21,710 bases of DNA from Sphacelaria rigidula (Eukaryota > Phaeophyceae > Sphacelariales), in the NCBI GenBank assembly GCA_964200075.2, contig CAXNAA020000393.1:1-21710 (forward strand), given 5' to 3'. The notes beneath the pieces are model-generated. The model did no database searches, was not told the DNA's origin, and saw only the letters and a list, made by a program, of their open reading frames with translations. The first letter of the stretch is position 1; each line of letters opens with the position of its first letter. The position numbers were made by a program, and so were the translations under genes. This document shows positions 1 to 13,247 of this stretch, in pieces.

Positions 1-846
1 TAATATTTTATCGCGAGAGGGGTTCAGCAGTCCCTTTCCCTCGTCGACCGTTAAGTCGAATTTAATTTTATTTCGTAGTAGAAGTAGTTATACTTCCTCC
101 GACACATAAGTAAAGTCGGTTATGTTTATACGGGCCTTTGATCGTGTCTGATGACGTTAGCGATGATATTTTCGAAATCTTCGTCATTTTTTCAGTCAAC
201 TACTGTTCTTCTTTTTTTTTGGCGCAGCCTGCAGCATGGACCGGCGGCTGAAACAAAAGCAGTTGGCCCAGAAATGGACGTTTTTCCCCCGTTTCCCGGG
301 ACAAGGGGAGGAAAATGTAACTCGGAAAAATGGCAAAAGACGCAAGAATATGCAAAAAAATGGCTGTTGTTTGCGCCCCATCATTGATAGAAGATACCTG
401 AGCCTCGTCTGAAAGCGCGTGATCATGTTGTGGACTGCTTTCACCACAAACACAGGCAACAATCGTCCAAATTCGGCCGGAAACGGTACAAATTGGACGA
501 AATCGGCCTAAATTTGACCACATTCATCCCACGATTTCTCTACAACACCAACTCGGATTTTTTTGTTTCTTTCCGTCAGCATCTCCGTCACTGTATCTTC
601 CCAAAGAATCTAACTACAGCATCTTACACGCTTCCGTTCAAAATATATTATATGTGCCCCATGACTATTAATAATACTACCATGACCACCACCACCACCA
701 CCACCACCACCACCCTGCTGCACAAAAATGTAAGCTAATTCTGCCCAAGTACTGCATTCTCGCCAGATGACGGAACACCAGACTACGCCAAGATATAGCG
801 AAGAGAGTACCACAACCAATGACAGTGAGCGTGAAGTCGTCCTCAC
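1..846 (-). other. ORC1 intron 11 (5' part)
   Basis: No coding segment matching the expected ORC1 continuation was found on the minus strand. The only marked feature is an (ACC)10 run at 685-714. The open frames here are short and of random composition. Confidence 0.6.
685..714. repeat. (ACC)10 microsatellite
   Basis: A perfect run of ACC units inside ORC1 intron 11. It gives poly-Thr or poly-Gly in shadow frames, with no sign of being coding. Confidence 0.95.
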
Positions 847-987
847 CATGTAGTCTAGCTCATCCACGATTAGTACGACGAACTGTCTGTCGGGATCGTT
901 GTCAGAAAAGTACTGATCCAGCTTGGCCAGAGCTCGCTTGGGGGACAGCATCGAACCGGATAGAGACATCCAAAGTTGCGTATACGC
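847..987 (-). CDS. ORC1: ORC1 exon 11: Walker B
   Basis: Acceptor GGACGGGGCAG|GCG, donor TACATG|GTGAGG, phase 0 at both ends. It codes AYTQLWMSLSGSMLSPKRAL, AKLDQYFSDNDPDRQ and FVVLIVDELDYM. The Walker B acidic pair is D438/E439. ORC1 proteins normally continue with 'V.RKQ.VLYN.FDWP'. No such exon was found between 1 and 846, so the next one should lie left of the window. Confidence 0.96.
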
Positions 988-1115
988 CTGCCCCGTCCCA
1001 CCCAAAAAAACGCGCACGGAAGGGCAAACAACGGCGGGAGACGCGGAAATGGGGGTGCACCGAACACAGATCGTATGGGACGATACTTTCACCGGTAAAC
1101 CCTCGTCCGATCGGC

Positions 1116-1159
<44 letters not shown>

Positions 1160-4100
1160 CGAACGAGAAATGGCGACACAAAAGTACGAGGAATCCCACA
1201 GTACTTTAAACGCAATGATATTTACAACAACCCGTATGCGCTTCGGCGTGCGTGTCGCAGGAGAGAAAGACGGCAGCATGGGGGAATGGCTGTATGCTTT
1301 AAACGGCAACCTTGTCCCCCGTGAGTTTGTGCTTCTTGTTTTCAACAGAAAAATCAAAACGCGGTAGTCGTGGAAAATGGGACAATGATTCAACAAAACG
1401 TGAATGTCTCGCTGACTTTGAATGCAGCAGGATTTGACACAACAACAAAGTAGGAACCGCGAGGAAACGCAATACTTTTCACGCGCGAAGGCAAGGCGAC
1501 TCCTAGCATGGTCACCTTCGAACCCGGTAAACGAGACCTGTGATTCCACCGGCTCTCATGCGCAAATTGCTGTAAATGGGGATACGTTTGCGCGAACTGG
1601 TCGACATTTTTTTATGCTCGAGGATACTTTGCTCTTGTCAATAACCACACCGCCGACCCTAACTCTAATTTTACCCACGTTAAATTGAGAAGCCTCGGGC
1701 AAGGGGGGTGGGTGCGTGTGATGCCCTTCCGAGGCAAAGTCTGCGTTTGCAGAAAGGCAAGTTGTGCAGACACCTGGGCCTTTCAGTCCCTAATATATCC
1801 GAATGTGGCAGTCTACACCAGAACCAAGTACTTGCTGAACCATGGACGTCGGCGGCCAGTTCGCGTAAGCTCCACTGTGTACATGAATGAGTAAAATGCC
1901 CCGAAGCGCAGCGTTTTTTTCCCGAACCGCAACACAATCGAGGTAAATCGAAAACCAAAGAACTCGTTGACCTCGTTTTTCCCCCCCTGACGTGAAATGG
2001 TCCTTCTGGAATCGGCGAGTGTTTCACCGACGATAAGCTTCGGACGCGGCGATCCTATTAGTCGAATCCAACCCTGGCCCATATGGGCATACATACGAGC
2101 CGCTCCTACGATGAAACATGACAGGCACCCATACGGGAAGGGTCTCAAATGCTCATTTTCGATCCGTACACAACGCTCGCATGACAAAATTTGGGTCTGT
2201 TCGGGAGCATGGAGACGTGGAGAAAATGTACGCGACATCGGCAGTGTATAAAAAAGCCTTGCGTTTTTTTTTTTTCGGTCTCCAGCTTCCAAATAAGCAC
2301 AGCGAATCAGAACATATGCCGTCATCATCACGAGAGCAAAACGTTGGATGCCTCTCTACTCTCTCGCCCGTTGCTCTCCTTGTGTCGCTATACTGTAGGT
2401 GCCGATGGATGACTGTACCTTTTTCTGACAACAACTCATCACCCTTCGAAAAAAAAATTACCTGTCCCTTGTTCATGTTCTACTTTTTTGCCTGTGCCAG
2501 ACTCGAGTCTTTGCGTGATTCTACATTCAACTTGCCCTAATTTATGACTTACAAGTTTCGGTTTCCGTTCGCTCAAAGTGCAGTCTTCCTGCTGCAAGAT
2601 TTGACATTTTCTGTCGTCGCATTCAACTTTCCTTTTTTGATTCCAGATTTGAACTCTCCATTTTTTTTTCTTCTTCCCCTTCCGACTTCTTCAACGAATC
2701 AAGCACATTTTGAGAGCACGTGCATGAACCCAATGCCCACCACGTTTGAGCAAAAGCAGATTGAAATAACATGGGCATCAACGACAAAAGCAGCGAAACC
2801 GGTATTGCTCCCAACACCTGATGTTCACAGTGGATGAAGCGATACAGATACCTCATGTCAGTTATCACAGCGGAGTTATCATACTTTTCACCTGATGGGG
2901 GTTGACTAGTCTCATGCCGTTGAGCTCAACTAGCTTAAAATCCGGCAATTGCTTTCTGTTCTGCTGCTCCCTCAGCAACCGCACGACCTGAACATCAAGT
3001 CGTTCGTATCGCACAAGTCAGTGAGAGAACGGCGGGGGTAGACGGGCATGTGCGACAATACTACCCCTACCTGAGGACTACAACCTATGATCCTGACCGC
3101 CGTGCAGTGGTACATCTCGCCAACTCAAAAACCCGTGATGTGACCACATGTCCACGCCCGTCCTCCACGAGCGCCAGGCTACGGTTAGTGCAGAAGAGGA
3201 GGATGGGAAAGTTATTCTTACGCTCATTCACGCTTGTTGGTGAAGCACAAGAGGGCGATTAGCCGTCGGCGATCACCCCGTCGAAAACAACCATCCGCCC
3301 GGTCAAGGTCACGTGGTCAGTAGTCCTGTAGTCATCCCATACTAAGTACGCCAAAAACGTGAAATACGACGCATCCATCCCCTTCGTTCGGACCCCCCCC
3401 CCCGCCAGCGCCTGAGTGCTTCCGATATGCTGTGCGGTTCGCACTTGATTTTTGCTTGCTAGAGTCATATCCAGAGAAAATACTGTTTGGTGAGACCACG
3501 GTTCGCAAACCAACGGCGATTTTTTGTCCAAGCATACAGGGTGGGAAGACATGAAAACCATTGACCGTTTCAGGCATTATCCATTGCAGTGCATATGCGC
3601 CAACCGACCATGGGGGTTTCTTGTCTTTTTTCGATCCTTCTCAAGAGCAGACTGAAAGTACCCTTCGTTTTCTATTTTCCTCGCCTTTCCTATTTATATA
3701 TTATCATTATTCGCACCGGTGGCTCAGTTAGTAACCTCGGAACCTTCTGACGGTTGGGTCGTGGGTTCAAATCTCGGAGCGATCTGGGATTTTTTCTCAC
3801 ACCACGCCCAACAATGGAGAGCGACTATGTCGTGGTTACACAAAATTCGACTCAACGGTTGACGAGAGAAAGGGACTGTTGTACCCATCTCGCGATAAAA
3901 AATAAAAGGCAAGCACCGCAGAAGGAAGGTGAAGTACTGAAAATAAACAAAAAAGGAAAATCTCCTGTGTGTTGACCTTTCTGGGTGATCCCGGCTGATG
4001 CGTCCACATAAACCGAATGGTGTAGACTGCCGGCCAGACTAGATGGGACGACAACACACACATTGTTATACCTCCATGGCAATCGCCGTCTTTCCTGTAC

Positions 4101-7100
4101 CCGGCATTCCAGCAACGAACAGCGCATCTCCCAGGCCGCCTGTGGCAGCAGCAAAGGCGAAACCAAGGTGGAACAAACACACATGCACACAAAGCGGGGG
4201 AGGAGCGACGATAAACTACCCAACGTTTCCAACCGTGCACGGGTACAAAAGAAAAACACCACAGATATGGGTGATCGAAAATAAAATAGGATCAAACCAT
4301 AAGAAAGTGGCGACAAAAAGGGAGAGGACGTCAAGGACACACAGGTACAGCCAAATGGTTGATCCCTTTTGGGTTGAACGATAGTACCACGACACCTGCA
4401 GCAGTCAATATCACAGGGTCGTCGTACGCGCGCACGCCTACGGTCCATTTCATGTATGACACGGCACGTTACGTATTTGCGGTTTGAGCCCAGTAGTACA
4501 CGACACAAGCGAGCCACTGAGGACACGCCCTGTACATTTCCGCGAACAGAAGACGGAGGCGAAGCCGCTAAACGTTGAGGTTGAGGTTGAGGTTGAGGTT
4601 GAGGTTGTTGTTGTTTTCCACGTGATAGCAAGGCGTGGTGTGGTGTGGTCGACAGACTTATGTCAGTGCGAACGAGCTTGCTTTGGACAGAACCGGTCCG
4701 GGCCACGAGAGCATACCTACTGCGCTGTGTGACCACTGGCAACGCCCTGGGCGACACAAAAGGATAAGGACAGCTCCGTCGGCTAGATAGGTTTGCCCTT
4801 CTACTCCGCCTGTTTGTCTGTCTGTCTGTGGGCCTCTGCATGTTTGTCGCTTTTTCGTCCAGTTACTTCTTCCTAACCTGCTTTGACGTTGCTCGTGAGA
4901 AAGCCGAGCAGTTGATCCCTCTCTTTGCCGCGGCAAGGCAACGACTTGGGTACGGCTTTGACATGCAACCGCTCTAGCGCCACGCTGAACTTGTCCTTCT
5001 CCTTCTCTTGCTTCTTGTGGCTCCGGCCGCCGCTCCCGCCGGGATCACCCCCACTCGACGTTCTCCTCCTGAAAACATTTTACACGTTCGACACACAAAA
5101 TTAGTAATCAATTTACGAGAAGACGAAAACGAAAAAAAACGAAAAGAAAACGAAGAAAAAATCAAAACGAGCAGTGCCGTCATACAGGCCACCACGCATC
5201 TGGTGCGTGCAGAACGACAGATGGATGTCTACCATGCATGAACTTATGCGTGTTTCGGAGTCCTTGGTCGATGGTTTGTATATCAGAGCGCCGACTAAGC
5301 CGTATCAGCTGTAGTGGAAAATGAGTTTCAATACAAAAAAAAGTCACCCTGAGAAATAATTGCGCCTGACTCGTGTGGTTTTCAAGCTAACTTCTGGCTC
5401 ATCATTTCATCGGCCGGCTCTTCACATATTTGAAAGTTCGTTAGTTACTTGTGCTCATGCCTGTGGCCTTCGAGAAGACTTCAGTGTGCAGAAACTATGC
5501 ATACATATACATATATATATATATAAACATGGCTCTCCTTCGGGAGGTTGGTACGGGCCTCCCGGGGGTGACGCAAGTCGAAAATATATGGTTTAGAGAG
5601 GCTGTTCTATCTCAATGTACAGTAGTGATCGTGGCTGTACAAAACATCGCATTCGCTATCGGATGGTGGCTCCGGATAAGGTTCACCAACTTGAGTAAAT
5701 CGGATGTGAAGGTTGTACAATTGTTGGGCGGCAATAATTTCGACACGTGTGGCATATGCGTATGGATGCGACATGAGCTGAAGGTGATGTTGAACGCTGT
5801 TGTACGTTTGGTCGGGACAACCAGCAGTCTGTATCTGTTCGAAATTAGTTCCAGCCGAGATTGAAGCGCGCAGTGTCATTCCCCCAGACGGAGGCCGACG
5901 GCGGAACCGCCGGCGTAGGACATGTGTGGTATTCCCGAGGTGCCAGAGTGCGAAGTAACTCTCGTGCCACAAACGCATGACAGCGGGAGGCACTGCCCGA
6001 AAAATTGGAATGCGTGAAGCATTCTTGGCATGTCCTTTGTCACTTGGAAATCTCGTGGGTATGTTTTTTCAGTGCTTCGCTTTTTCGCTGCACATTAGAG
6101 TTTGCATCTCTGTGGACAAAATAGTGGCTTTGGCTGGCTGTTGGAATGCGTGGAACAATCATGGCATATTCTTTCACTCTTGGGAACCTCGCGGATATGT
6201 TCATTCACTGCTTCGCTTTTTCTCTGCACATGAGGGTTGCGTTTTTTTTTTGTAAATACGACCGAAATGTTTACCGGGCCTTTTTCATCGGGTCATTCTT
6301 TTAATGGGCATGTTCTTGCAGTGCTGTCGTCTTTCGCTGCACATGAAAGTTTGCATTTCTGTGGACATGAGAGTGGCGGTTCTTGTCTGAAACGATTACA
6401 CATCACTGTGGCTTCCACATCACCGGGCCTATTTTTAAAACGGGGTGATTGTTTCTTGCGGCAAAACATTCCTGTGCTGCCGTGCTTCTGTGCCTTGTTC
6501 AACTCGCCAACGGCCTATTGCACGGTCTCGTGTTTGCTGCCGACTAAGGCCAAGGCAATGTTCAATTGTTTTCATCTTCTTTGCTCTCATGTTCTCGTTA
6601 ACACTGGCGGCACAACCGGTGTGTTCGTGCTCCCAAATGAACGAGAACGCGACAAAGAGGAACGCGGGGGAAAAATACCCCACCGAAAGTAATCCTGTTT
6701 CAAGTATTCCACTATCTTCAACGGGCTTTTGTGGTTCGGAATCGACACCACACGAATAAGGGCCAGTTTGAGCGGCTTCCGGTGGCCAGAACACGCGCCA
6801 CAAGTATCAGATGACACCCAAAACTGAACGGTAATGTACCGATCAGTCTCCTTAGTGCGCTGCAAAAAAAAAGGGCGGGAAAAAATGCCTTGCCGCCGGA
6901 GAAAACTCGGCGAAAGTGGTGAAAAATGTGAAATGGTACATGTACACATACGGCAGGTGTGCCTACTTTGACGATTGAGTGTCATAGTGTCACCCGACTA
7001 AAGGCGCGCTAAGACACAGCACTGGTTATAACCAGCACATCACCACCTGCCACCATCATGATCGTCGATAAAATCTTCACCCGCACCTCTTGTGCGACCG

Positions 7101-10100
7101 CCGCTCCGTTTCTGTGTCTTGACCAGCACTACCACCGCCGCCGTCCTGTGCATCGCGATCATTACCGTCATCATCACCATCATCGTCGTCGTCGTCATCT
7201 TCGTCACCATCATCGCCACCATCATCGTCGTCGTCGTCGTCGTCGTCGTCGCTCGAACTGTCATGCTCCAACCCTGTGCAGTCAGTCATGGGGGCGATCG
7301 CGCGCGGGGTATAGGGGAAGGAGGGAGGAGAACATTCGTTGGCGTTGTTCCTGTAACACACAAATCGTTTTGGTTGAGCTCGCTGACAACATTTCACCAT
7401 GAAACACTTTCAACATGTTCTTTCGCAGGTGGAATAGAGGTACATCAAGCTGGGATGGTATCTTACGAAGCATATCAGCCACATGCCGTGGTACAGGCAA
7501 CAATATAGGCCACTCGTAGCCGTATAGCTTCGCGAGCAGGCAGTCAACGCGTGCCTTGGCAGTGACTCTGGTGTTTCTCATACCCGCAAAACAGCTGTAT
7601 GATTCAAACATTATATGCCACGCCAGACGATGTCGTGCGCTGGTGTAAACATAAACGTGCGGGATATATACCGGAATTCGACGGAGGTCCATCTCGAGCG
7701 TCACGTCTCGTCACGGCACAGGGTTGGGGAGACGAAGAAGTTATCCGGACAACAGCGAAGATGAAATGTGTTGAAACGGGGAAGAGAACAGCATCGTATG
7801 GTTATGTTCCCTCCCTCCCCCGAAGAAACAAGGGAAGTGTTTTCAACACACTCCGTCCGTCGGCCTGCCCTGTCTTCCGCTATCGCTCTCTATACCTCCC
7901 CATACTTCCCTCCCCTCGTCTCTCGTTTTATCTTTGGGACCTTTGGGACATTTAGTCACATTTCGAGCACATTCATCCCCTGCTTCCCGCCGCTGCTTCC
8001 AGTGTTGTACGTACGATATTATGTAACACGTGTGCGTATCTTTTCCTCCCTTTTCTGAATTTCTTACCTTGTCCACCAAATCTGTCGCTCAAACGCCTCC
8101 CTCTCCTGAGGCGATGGGCGGTTGCCTGCTCCCCAGCTGGCATAAAACTGCCCCCCGTCCATCAACATCAACGAACAGAACCAAACCGAACCAGCCCGTT
8201 CGTTCCGGTGTATGGCGGAGAGGAGAGTGCGCGCGCGTTGCGGCCGGCGTCAGGATTTTGCGCGTGCGCTCGGGTGTAGTAGTCCCGTTGCAATAGCGCA
8301 TGCAGCACAGTGGCCGTGATGACTGTACTGCAGTACGCGACACAATAATGATGTAACAGGAGTGGGGCGCAGAGCAAGCAGTGTACTTCCCACTAGAGCC
8401 CTCACGTATTTCAGTAGACCGAGTTTGGATTGCCTACACTGCATCCTCGTCAAGACACTGCTTCACTTCACCGCAGGAAACGAGCATCGCTTCTTGCCCA
8501 GGTTGCCCCCGCGCTTTGTGCACGCATTATAATCCAGCGCGCACGCGCGTGTGTGTGTGTTTTGGGGTGAACTCTTCAACTGTTGGTCCCCTCGAGCGCC
8601 GTGGCGTACTGAAGAGTTTACCGTTCGTCATGACCACATTCACCACCTCTGAGAAACATCTCATACGGCGATATTGTCCTCCAAACCGGCGAACACGTCA
8701 GCCTAACAACACATTCAATAACGTTTTCGTGAGATTGGGAGTAGAGCGCAGATTGAGAGTGGCTTTGATCATTCGCTCTAACTTCGCCATTTTTTCATTC
8801 CGAGTGTGCTTTTCTTTGCCTCTATCACTAGCCTGTGCTTACAGCTACACGTCGATATGCTACTCGGGGATATCAAGGGCCTCAGTGGCAAGCTACTACA
8901 GGAAGCATGTCGGGCCTCGTGGAGGGGTATTTCGGAACTGAAACGACTCATTCACTAATTGACCGCTTTTCACTCTCAAGTCGTATCCTCTACTCTCAAC
9001 CTCACGAAAACATTGTTATTCGATTCCATCGAAACTTTCGTTGTGATGAGTGCAACTCTTGAGCACTACAATACTCGAACAGTACCAAAATTCAGATCAT
9101 CATACTCGCAGTACCGTAAACGAATGAGCCCTGACCTACTTCTGTAGTGTATGATAGTGCATGTGTCAAGCCAGCGAACAAACAATGGACGCAGTTAGCG
9201 TCTGGCGTCTGAAAACCAACACCAACGGACGGCCAGTGAGGATTCAAGTGTAAGTCTTCTGCAGCTGGTCTTCCGTACTGGGGATGGTTCAATTTCTTGC
9301 CTGTGATAAAACCTGTCAAGGTAGGTGGTGCAGAAAAAATCGCGGTTTTCGTCCAGGGTTCCGCGACGTATCCTTTCTTCGTAATCCGCTCGATCTAGCA
9401 CCACCACCCTGTGCAGGATTGCTTCCTGGGTTTTCATCACGTATTTTCCGAATTCATAAAAAGCGCGCGCGCGCGGGGGGGGTGTTCTCATGATCATGCA
9501 TGCCATAGTCATAGGACCATTGACCTCGCATCCCTGCGAAGCCGGGACAGAGCACGCCGGGTTTTCGCCGAACCAGACTCGCACTCAATCACCAAGCGCG
9601 AAGCGCGAAGCGCGAAGCGCCGTGGTGTGTTCGGCGAGTCGCATGAAGGGTGAGCTGCATCCTCCTGAGACTGTTCGGCCCGGCGTACTGATTATGTTGC
9701 ATTTGGATGACGGCCTCCAATAAGTTGCTTCATTTTTTGGTATCGCCAATTTCAGAGACAGCCACGGCTTACACACTGCCTCATGGGTGTCCCACCATGT
9801 AAACACCACGTAGTACGATCATCTTAACGCGGAGTTGAGGTTTTCCCACCCCGCACAATATGATCTAGCTCGACCACCATCGTGGTTGCCGCAAAGAAAA
9901 ACGCGAGCGCGTACAACAAATCGGTAACTTGGTTGTCTTCCTTCCGTAGTGAGTGGCGTGTTATACATCGTCATCGCCAACCGACGCCAACCGCATGGAG
10001 GGTCCGCCCCTACAAAGCCGGGACGGAGCACGATGGGCTTTCGCCGGACCAGGCTCGGTAGGGGGGGGGGTGTACTCATGATCATGCATGCCATAGTCAT

Positions 10101-13100
10101 CAGACCATTGACCTCGGACCAGGCTCGGGGAGGGAAGGGTGAGCTCGGGGGGGGGCGGCGGGAGATGCTGATATCCCCCAATTCCTTGCTGCTGAAATTT
10201 TTTTAGCAAGTGAGTGAGATTTTCCGGGTGTATCAGACAAGTATTTGATGCTTCGGTTTTTAGCACGATGAGCAAATCAACTGCCTACATTCACGATCTA
10301 CCGGATGATTTCTCTACAGCAAGTATGAAACTTACCATCTCACGGCGCATAGACTGGCGAAGAGTAATGTGTCGGTGATGTAAGTGCTCATGATGCCAAC
10401 ATGTTTTCGTGCGTGAGTGTAAAATGTTTCTTGATATCCTGCAAAATTTTCACATCTTGGACGATACATGGTCAAAAGTTACAATAGACAAGAAACGTAC
10501 TGCATGGAGTATAGGCCTATTGCGACTATTGTCGGCCGGCAAAAGTTGCAATAGGCCTATACTTCATGCAGTACACTTCTCAGCTATTGCACCTTTTGAC
10601 CATATATTGCCCAAGGTGTGAAAAGTTTTGGTGCAATAATGTACAGCACAGTATATTACAATATTTCCTTCATATTTTTGGAACTTCAAAATGATTTTAA
10701 CAGTAACCTTCGCCGAGGAGATTCGGCCCTAACTCCAGAAACTTGGGGCTCGATGCATACCGCCAATTACACATACAGCCTGAGAACGGGGGGGGGGGGG
10801 GTCGCTTCGTGGAGGCGTTGAGAGTCGAACCCCCGGGCGGGGTTCTCGCCCATGAGTCGCCCNNNNNNNNNNGTAAACACGGCGCGGAGGGCACTGAACA
10901 AGACCATCACTATGAGTATTGCGCGCAAGAACAAATCAACCATGCTGGGGGGGGGGGGGGGGGGGGGGGGGGGCGTATTGCTGGACCGTTGAAGAACGAC
11001 AGCTCCGCCGAAGGTGATCTACTGTAGGTCGATCATAAGCACAAACGCGCTGGTCGGTTGGCATCATGCGTTCGTGGTTCATAGCCCTGAGTGAGCGTGT
11101 CTTTGCCTTGAATCGAAATTACGAGTTTTCTCGTAGAAAATAAACCTAGCCATCGGCGGTCAAGCATGGGGTCTGACGTTGGCCTATACGAACGCTATGG
11201 CAGATGATGAAAGCAAAGTGGACACATTCAGGAGCGGCCAATCACTAGCGCTGACCAATCAAAACGCTGGTCCCTGCTGATAAGTGGTCTGCAGCCTGTC
11301 ACCTTGCGATGTCCAGCAAAGCGTCACGACGGCAAGTGTGCAACACCGTAGCAAAAAGTACACACTGAAACGTCAAGACAAGAACGAACATACACGCAGC
11401 ACGACTAGTAAACGCACATACGCCGTCGTGAGAATTAACCTAGGAAGGAGTGAACTGCCGTGTAAACGTCCGTCACACGTTATAGCTAGCACCAACACAC
11501 GAGTGTCGCGGCGAGCCATACGGACCGTGTTTTGACACCGCGCGTCACTGAGGACCGTCTGTCAAGCACATCTATGCCGGCCTTGCGTGTGCGACTTGGG
11601 GGTCCAACTACACGAGATCTTGGACACTCACCGCATCATTGTCACTGATATCGTTGGTCTCGAACAACTCTGCGTCCTCCATCGTGTGAGGCCATCTAGG
11701 TGATCGGGGTGCAACGTACAGTGCATGCAAACAGCCACGGAGGATGACTTCATAATATAGCATGATCCTCGGACACTTGGCATGCTAACGGGAGACGCTA
11801 GGGTAGAGCATTATTTTTGTTACACGTCATACCGTGCCGCGAATTTGGCTCAGCGCTCACCAGGCCCAGCTAGACCACTCAAGCAAAAGCAACGTTTGAA
11901 AATCTGGGTGGCACTCGGTTTGAGAAGCAACGTACCAGCACATGTTACCCACCTAACCTGCGTACCTCATCAGCTGGTCATGCATGCAACAACTCCCGAC
12001 AACCAAAAACAACGCCGATCTTGAGTCACCACAACCTCGGAAACACGCCGTATTGAGCACAGCCTGTACCGCATAACGGTGTCATTCCATTGTACTCACT
12101 CGAGGGGGTGTTGCGCACTCATGGCATCAAAATTATCAAGCAAAGAGGCGAACAAGCCAAACAAAAAACACACACAAGTTGGCGTTTGTCTACATACTGC
12201 ACAAGACGCAATTTATGTCCTCCAGCTGTTGTTGACGGTCGACTACTCCAAGCTTCACAAACCGTCTTGCCGTGCATGTAGTTAGTCGCATCCGTCTCAC
12301 GATTTTTTGGGGAGCGCGTCCTGCACTTCTTCTTTGCTGTACAGCCAACGGTTCTGCAGCCACGCTGTGCCGTGCACGTCCTTGAAGATGTACAGTATTT
12401 CCGAGATGCACCTGCAACTCCAAACAACGCATTGCCAGTGAGGAATAAAGGTGTCAGAATCATCTAGGCACCCAAGTCACTCTGAGAGTACGGTGCAGCC
12501 CTGCATTTTTTCCACCCCTCTTATTTACGCCTACGCTACCCCAATCCATCATCTGAAGAATGTTTCAAATATTGATCAACACGTCGACCAGCTCGGGTGA
12601 GAACTACCTTCTCTGCCTCCCGGTCCATCTCTTCTCCTCAACACGAGCCTGGTCCAGCGAAACCTGGCGGGCTACGTTCCAGCTTCGTAAGGATGAGAGA
12701 TCGATGGTCTCAAGGCTACGGCATGGAAGATCATGAGTATATTCCCCCCCGCGCGTGTTGGCGTCGGTTGGCAACGACACTGTAAACCACGCCACTCACT
12801 GCATAAGCTAGGCCACCTGGTTGCCGTTTTTTTTTGCGCTTGTGTTTCTTTCGCGGTAACCATAATGGCGGTCGAGCTAGATGTTATGTGCGGGGTGGGA
12901 AAATCTCAACTGCGCGCAAAGGGGATGATTATACTGCGTGGTGTTTGAATGGTGAGACACCTATGAGGCCGTGTGTAACGCGTGGCCGTCTCTGGAAGTG
13001 ACGATACCAGAACATGAAGCAAGCCATCGGAGGCCATCATCCAAATGTCAGAGTATTAGTACACTTCGGGCCGAACAATTTTAGCAGGATCCAGGTCACC

Positions 13101-13247
13101 CTTCATGCGACTCGCCGAACACATCACGGCGCTTTGCGCTTGGTAATTGATTGCGAGGCTGGTGCGGCGAAACCTCGGCTTGCTTCGTCCAGGCTTTGTA
13201 GGGATGCGAGGTCAATGGCCATATGACCACGGCATGCAAGATCATGA

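Larger units (their letters stand above)
5069..7086 (-). other. ORC1 intron 7, carrying inserted sequences
   Basis: About 2.0 kb between the poly-Asp exon and exon 8. It holds a fragment with an OTU-like C-terminus and three diverged copies of a 113-136 bp tandem repeat. The flanking exon phases (AG|G) fit a direct join, but a small extra exon pair cannot be excluded. Confidence 0.65.
9475..10125 (-). repeat. Left arm of a large inverted repeat (copy 1)
   Basis: Its reverse complement aligns with 12640-13285 over nearly the whole length. Matching pairs: 9830-9990 with 12753-12915 (both contain the GTCGAGCTAGAT and GTGCGGGGTGGGAAAA strings), 9735-9830 with 12916-13020, and 9480-9735 with 13013-13260. 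The identity looks high but is not perfect, with scattered substitutions and small indels. Both ends carry a module of about 105 bp that runs into a C tract (a G tract on this strand). Confidence 0.88.
9426..11631 (-). other. ORC1 intron 3, repeat-rich, contains an assembly gap
   Basis: The longest ORC1 intron (2.2 kb). It carries the left inverted-repeat arm (9475-10125), the long hairpin (10441-10634), G runs of 14 (10788-10801) and 27 (10947-10973), and a 10-N gap. The remainder, 10980-11631, shows nothing recognised. Confidence 0.75.

Noticed and set aside
610-1215. 201-codon minus-strand frame with poly-Cys and poly-Gly
   Set aside because: It owes its length to the CAA and ACC microsatellites. 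Only 847-987 inside it is real coding sequence (ORC1 exon 11), bounded by splice sites.
902-1549. 215-codon minus-strand frame with poly-Leu
   Set aside because: Open because of the CAA run. Composition is random on either side, with no splice support.
3713-3785. Functional tRNA gene
   Set aside because: Box A and B spacing fits, but the acceptor and T stems do not pair.
3852-4841. 329-codon minus-strand frame, the longest in the window
   Set aside because: It runs through an intron, the GTTGAG repeat and a tRNA-like element. At 4072-4139 the true ORC1 Walker A exon uses a different frame.
9146-9215. Extra ORC1 exon between exons 4 and 5
   Set aside because: Good splice sites, but the open frame needs a phase 0 entry and exon 4 ends in phase 2.
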